From the NCBI GenBank assembly GCA_002483465.1, contig DLHX01000014.1, positions 14,035 through 47,414 of the forward strand: 33,380 bases of DNA. Direction: 5' to 3'. The notes beneath the pieces are model-generated. The model was not told where the DNA came from, searched no databases, and saw only the letters and a list, made by a program, of their open reading frames with translations. The DNA is from Micavibrio sp. UBA7657 (GTDB lineage: Bacteria > Pseudomonadota > Alphaproteobacteria > Micavibrionales > Micavibrionaceae). A program made the position numbers and the translations under genes. Position 1 is the stretch's first letter. Each line of letters opens with the position of its first letter. Of the stretch, positions 30,701 to 33,380 are shown piece by piece.

Positions 30701-31847
30701 AACGACGCAAAACAACACAGGGGCCAACGGCGTCGGTTTGCAGGTCCTGGCGACGGGCGCGGGCTCGACGGTCACGTCCGCCATTCTTGATAATATAACC
30801 AGTTCCGGTAACGCCAATGCAGGAATTTATGGTGCCGGATCTACCAATGGCGTGCTGGGCAGCATAGAGGTCAGCAACAGTCATGCGACAGGCGGGCTCG
30901 TGCAAGGCATTTTGTTCGATGGCGTTGGCAACGGGTCGATCACGACTGCGACCGTTCGGAATTCAGTTGCATCCGGCAACACGGGCACCGGCGTATCGGC
31001 GCGTGGCCTGACCGGCGGCGATATCGGGACTTTCGTCGCCCGTGACATGACGGTACAAAACAATACCGGTCGTGGCATAACGGTGAGCGCGGAAGCCGCC
31101 AACTCAATTTTGACGTCTGCCACTGTCCGGGATTCAGTTCTCTCCGGCAACGGCGGCGACGGCGGTGTTTATATCCTGTCCCAAACCACGGGCCTGATAA
31201 CTGCGGCAACGGTTTCAAATGTGCAGATTTCAAATAACGTAAACCGGGGCTTGTATGCGGTTGCCCTGACCGGCGGCGATATCGGCACACTGACCATCGA
31301 CGATGTCACATCAAACAACAACACTGGCGTCAACGGCCGCGGCATTCAGATCCAGGCTTCCAACGCCGGATCAACCATCACGACGGCGACGGTTACGAAT
31401 TCCACCGTTACCGGGAATAACAGTCTTGGTTCGTATAATGTGGCGTTAGACAGCGGCGTGATTTCATCCCTGTTTATATCAGGCATGACGGCGACTGGTA
31501 ATTTTCAGGGCATTGGTATTGATGCACAGACAAGCGCTTCGATTGCTGCAACTGCGATTCAGCAAAGTACGGTCACGAACAACACGAGTAGCGGGATTTA
31601 CATCAATGATGATACTACCGGTTCTTTCGTTGTTGATCTTGGCGGCGGCGTCCCGGGCAGCACAGGAAACAACCGGATATTCAGCAACGCCGCGATCGAC
31701 GTGTCTTTGGATTATGATAACGGGCAGGCAAAAGCGGAAAATAACTGGTGGGGAAATGCGGCAGGATTACAACCCGGTCGTGCAAGCCTTGAGGGCACAT
31801 CAACGCTTGATGCGACGCCCTTCCTCGCAGCCGACCCGGGACCATAA
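27759..31847 (+). CDS. Inverse-autotransporter-like surface protein with beta-helix passenger
   Basis: The 1362-residue protein has a signal peptide (residues 1-29, ending AYA). Residues about 40-258 alternate like a beta-barrel and resemble the inverse autotransporter (type Ve) barrel. The linker LKRRMTADPVRDVDIV (268-282) is the typical end of such barrels. Next comes HVDNSAGGGGDGTLENPFNT (311-330), a DUF1565-like cap, then a right-handed beta-helix of about 28-29-residue coils (about 370-1300). The anchor NNTGANGRG recurs in eight variants, often 88-90 residues (three coils) apart. The end ENNWWGNAAGL is typical of beta-helix C-termini. By family logic the barrel anchors the protein in the outer membrane and the helix is displayed outside. 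AT-rich promoter-like sequence fills 27640-27740. Confidence 0.85.
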   Translation: MNRFFFLSTALFIATGVTGAATISQHAYAGSGTSCAHYAGHASVEGKWGSERSITETAAFVPLACREDRLLYGDVRLKADNRGNREGNVGLGVRALKENGVAGGYVYLDRRRSGATEKLFTQTTLGAEWLAEDWEVRSNAYVPLSGKKQMGTSGGEALSDPYLAGSGIYVDVAGQNAVIEKPLWGVDAEAGLKLPGKDFWLHAGVFAFDASEAQRLAGGRLRATYNVTDNIALTAEGQYDNVRGRQGWLGVRFTVPFGGPKEKPTGLKRRMTADPVRDVDIVTAAVEEQISTDHAAPVENTGTGVAQRVLHVDNSAGGGGDGTLENPFNTLAAAQAVLQDFDVLYINRGTGTTAGMNAGLSIARNNVWVIGSGTDFVYDAGRFRAPTESNLSGTVLVAGGLAPVITNAGVNGDGISITGADAYVGGVTVNGAARNGIYALSSAGTDLGNITVSDVTVTGNTGSGILIETGAGSSFSEATVSDASISGNAGRGIYALVQTGGDIDSITLNDIVSQNNTGANGRGVEIGVSTAGSTIGTVTVEDSSFTGNAAQGLYVVGSSSGLISDINFNDIIASTNANAGVQVGVASGADIVTLEVDGITANSNTTASGRGFYLDVNGAGSTVTTATLNNITTASNGATGTYVNVQTDGQLSTLNANDVSSNHDDSRGIYFLTQLGGDIGTIAADGMTSINTAGAAGRGMEIIASGVGSTINSATVENSTFNSNLNMGLLYQAITSGVITTSVVRNTTASSNTGLGIEMLAQIAGSMSTVTLENITANSNAGRGVYIFAQSDGDIATATVDNLTAQNNTGAAGRGIEIGSTGNGSTIGNMTVENSLFSGNAQEGAYLYATTNTTTTTNTVNVTNVTSTANGIRGVYIVSSAAADMGQVRIDGLTSTNNLGGNGRGIEVTATGVGSSIAGITLENSTFTGNAAIGAHLTAGSSASIATINVSDVTASTNVSQGLLVQAQSDGDIGTVTIEDTTTQNNTGANGVGLQVLATGAGSTVTSAILDNITSSGNANAGIYGAGSTNGVLGSIEVSNSHATGGLVQGILFDGVGNGSITTATVRNSVASGNTGTGVSARGLTGGDIGTFVARDMTVQNNTGRGITVSAEAANSILTSATVRDSVLSGNGGDGGVYILSQTTGLITAATVSNVQISNNVNRGLYAVALTGGDIGTLTIDDVTSNNNTGVNGRGIQIQASNAGSTITTATVTNSTVTGNNSLGSYNVALDSGVISSLFISGMTATGNFQGIGIDAQTSASIAATAIQQSTVTNNTSSGIYINDDTTGSFVVDLGGGVPGSTGNNRIFSNAAIDVSLDYDNGQAKAENNWWGNAAGLQPGRASLEGTSTLDATPFLAADPGP

Positions 31848-31861
31848 TTTCCCCGCTGATA

Positions 31862-32260
31862 TCAGCCTGGTTTGTTTTTCACCACCACGCAGTGATATTT
31901 CTCCAGGGCTTTCAGAACGTCTTCGTGTTCTGAGAGGTTGAATTCACGCTTGTGCTTTTCCGGTTTTTTATAGGGAAGGTCGAGATTTGAAAAATCCGGG
32001 CAATTGGCGGGCGGATTTTCGGACGTATAAAGCGCAAAAGTAGGCGCTTCTTCATTAACGCCCATATTGGCCATGGTGTGAACATCGATCATAAAATGAG
32101 CAGGATCTGAATCGATAATTTCTGCCTTAACGGATTCATGTGACCCGGAAGATGTCTGGCCCCGTTGCGCAGGCGCTTTTTGCACACGCGCCAGCGCGTA
32201 AACCACGGGCACACTCATGACGCCAAGAACAAGAATGATAGACAGGATTTTATAACGCAT
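31862..32260 (-). CDS. Small secreted or periplasmic protein, unknown
   Basis: The 132-residue product begins with a signal peptide (MRYKILSIILVLGVMSVPVV, cleaved after about residue 24, YALA). The mature part is polar, with two cysteines (NCPDF and YHCVV) that may form a disulfide, and a Lys/Glu-rich middle. I do not recognise the family. The frame is open upstream to 32503, but ATG at 32260 has GGCGG before it and starts a clear signal peptide. It converges with the autotransporter gene, 14 bases apart, and diverges from the transporter gene. Confidence 0.65.
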   Translation of the reverse strand: MRYKILSIILVLGVMSVPVVYALARVQKAPAQRGQTSSGSHESVKAEIIDSDPAHFMIDVHTMANMGVNEEAPTFALYTSENPPANCPDFSNLDLPYKKPEKHKREFNLSEHEDVLKALEKYHCVVVKNKPG

Positions 32261-32344
32261 AGTTTTTGCCGCCTTTTGCTGTATTATATCAATGCAAAAA
32301 TCCGTGATTGGTTCCTTCCAATCGCACATGTAATTCGAGTATTC

Positions 32345-33226
32345 ATGACCTTTCCTCTTTGGGCGATTTTCGGTCTGGGCACTGCGGTTCTTTCCGCCGG
32401 CATGATGCTGCTGCAGGAAAAATTCAAAGTGAACGGCTATGCGGTTGCATTCTGGAACAAGGCCGCATGCCTGCTGATAACATTTCCGTTTCTGCTTATT
32501 CACGGCCTGCCGGAAAATCCGGCATTTTACGGACTGTTGTTCGTGACGGCCATTTTGTACGCCATCAGCGACGTCGTGTTTTTCAGCTCTATCCCCAAAA
32601 CCAGCGCGGGTGCGGTGTCACGCCTGATCCCAAGTGCTTCGGTGATAGGGTTTCTGTTGTGGTTCATCATCGATCCCGGCCTGTTGCAAAAATATATGGC
32701 AGCGCCCGTGATTTTCGCTCTCATTTTTGCGGCGCTTTGCCTGTTCGCGTTCTTCGCGTTCCGCCTGAAGAAATGCAGCGTCACGATGCAGACCCTGCGC
32801 GATATCTGGTTCGTGATTTTCGCCGCAACGGCGGGACCGATACTGACCAAGCTCATCACCTTCACGGCGGATATGAACGAAGCGCGTTACGCCTATGTAT
32901 TCTTCCAGGCGCTGATGATGATGGTTTTATGGCTGGTTTATCTCGCGCTGCGAAACCCGGTTCCGGTGAAAACATTCTTCGCCCGCTCGACCTGGCAGCG
33001 GGGCTTGCTCATCGGCGCCTGCGGGGCAGGGGCGGTGCTCCTTAAGTTCACCTCGTTTTATTATGTCGACAACCCGGCCTATATACCGGCCATCATCGCG
33101 CTGGATTCTGTAATTATTTTAGGTTTTTACAAGGCAAGGGGCTGGCCAATCGAAGGCGATATACGTTCGGGCCTTGGAATTGTCGCCTGCGCGATAGCCC
33201 TGATTATCCTTAAAGCTCAGATTTAA
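32345..33226 (+). CDS. DMT/EamA-type multi-pass membrane transporter
   Basis: The 293-residue product has about ten hydrophobic segments spread over its length, as in the drug/metabolite transporter superfamily (two five-helix halves). Residues after helix 3 (SDVVFFSSIPKTSAGAVSRLIPSASVI) resemble the conserved EamA region. Substrate is unknown. The frame is open upstream, but the hydrophobic protein starts at ATG 32345 (MTFPLWAIFGLG); the longer reading overlaps the divergent secreted-protein gene. It is a single gene before tuf. Confidence 0.78.
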   Translation: MTFPLWAIFGLGTAVLSAGMMLLQEKFKVNGYAVAFWNKAACLLITFPFLLIHGLPENPAFYGLLFVTAILYAISDVVFFSSIPKTSAGAVSRLIPSASVIGFLLWFIIDPGLLQKYMAAPVIFALIFAALCLFAFFAFRLKKCSVTMQTLRDIWFVIFAATAGPILTKLITFTADMNEARYAYVFFQALMMMVLWLVYLALRNPVPVKTFFARSTWQRGLLIGACGAGAVLLKFTSFYYVDNPAYIPAIIALDSVIILGFYKARGWPIEGDIRSGLGIVACAIALIILKAQI

Positions 33227-33251
33227 AGGGATAAACCGCTTAAAAACCCCA

Positions 33252-33280
33252 TTGACTTTAACCATGGTCCTCCTTAAATA
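33252..33280 (+). promoter_or_regulatory. Probable strong promoter of tuf
   Basis: TTGACT-N17-TAAATA is close to the sigma70 consensus, leaving a leader of about 75 bases before the start codon at 33363. A short hairpin (GTTGA/TCAAC) follows the -10 box. Confidence 0.65.
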
Positions 33281-33362
33281 AACGTTGATTTTGTTCAACT
33301 CCGGCGGGCTTAAGCCCTTAAGTGGCAGGCCCTGGAGCCGATAACCTGTAAGGATAGTAAAA

Positions 33363-33380
33363 ATGTCTAAAGAGAAATTC
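33363..33380 (+). CDS. tuf: Probable elongation factor Tu, first six codons
   Basis: Only MSKEKF is inside the window, at an ATG with AAGGAT upstream and a strong promoter. The sequence matches the N-terminus of alphaproteobacterial EF-Tu, and the location after rlmB, tRNA-Tyr and tRNA-Gly is where tuf is often found (ahead of tRNA-Trp-secE-nusG). Six residues cannot prove it. Confidence 0.6.

Noticed and set aside
27759..31847. CRISPR-like periodicity in the long surface-protein gene
   Set aside because: The periodicity follows codons and degenerate protein coils; repeats are not identical and spacers are not unique.

Overview
The window looks like chromosomal DNA of a free-living-type alphaproteobacterium of moderate GC content. 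The evidence is a GcrA cell-cycle regulator, the order DUF2062-acpS-lepB-rnc-era, an alphaproteobacterial-type LexA box (GAAC-N7-GAAC), the rlmB / tRNA-Tyr / tRNA-Gly / (probable) tuf neighbourhood, and an inverse-autotransporter-like surface protein that implies an outer membrane. I cannot name the species.

Layout. Positions 1-14942 are housekeeping, mostly on the minus strand: the start of an acyl-CoA ligase; a two-domain cold-shock protein (+); gcrA; the operon DUF2062-acpS-lepB-rnc-era; apt (+); a small AT-rich membrane protein; rpmI-rplT and pheS-pheT; polA; rlmB. tRNA-Tyr is at 14992-15077. From the tRNA 3' end to 23706 lies an integrated island of about 8.6 kb, bounded by a 13-bp direct repeat (15069-15081 and 23694-23706). 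After it come a cation efflux gene, a radical SAM gene behind an SOS box, a GIY-YIG gene framed by inverted palindromes, glucokinase, tRNA-Gly, a 1362-residue inverse autotransporter with a beta-helix passenger, a small secreted protein, a DMT-type transporter, and the first six codons of probable tuf at the right edge.

The island carries a large serine recombinase with a MerR-like regulator upstream, then three accessory cassettes: (a) a class III nucleotide-cyclase-like protein overlapping by 4 bp with a HEPN-like protein that has an R-x5-H motif; (b) a 94-residue unknown followed by a RelA/SpoT-like nucleotidyltransferase fused to a glycine-rich membrane segment; (c) a CpXC zinc-binding protein overlapping with a DUF6804-like membrane protein, preceded by a structured RNA and an intrinsic terminator. 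The content suggests a small anti-phage or stress-response island.

The two strongest observations are these. First, the integrase reading frame runs through the attachment core. In the integrated state its last 19 residues are encoded by the antisense strand of tRNA-Tyr, while a different in-frame 36-codon tail lies stranded at the opposite end of the island (23584-23693). Excision should therefore rebuild an integrase with a different C-terminus. Second, the cyclase-like/HEPN pair looks like a compact candidate two-gene defence module whose signalling logic I cannot assign to a named system.
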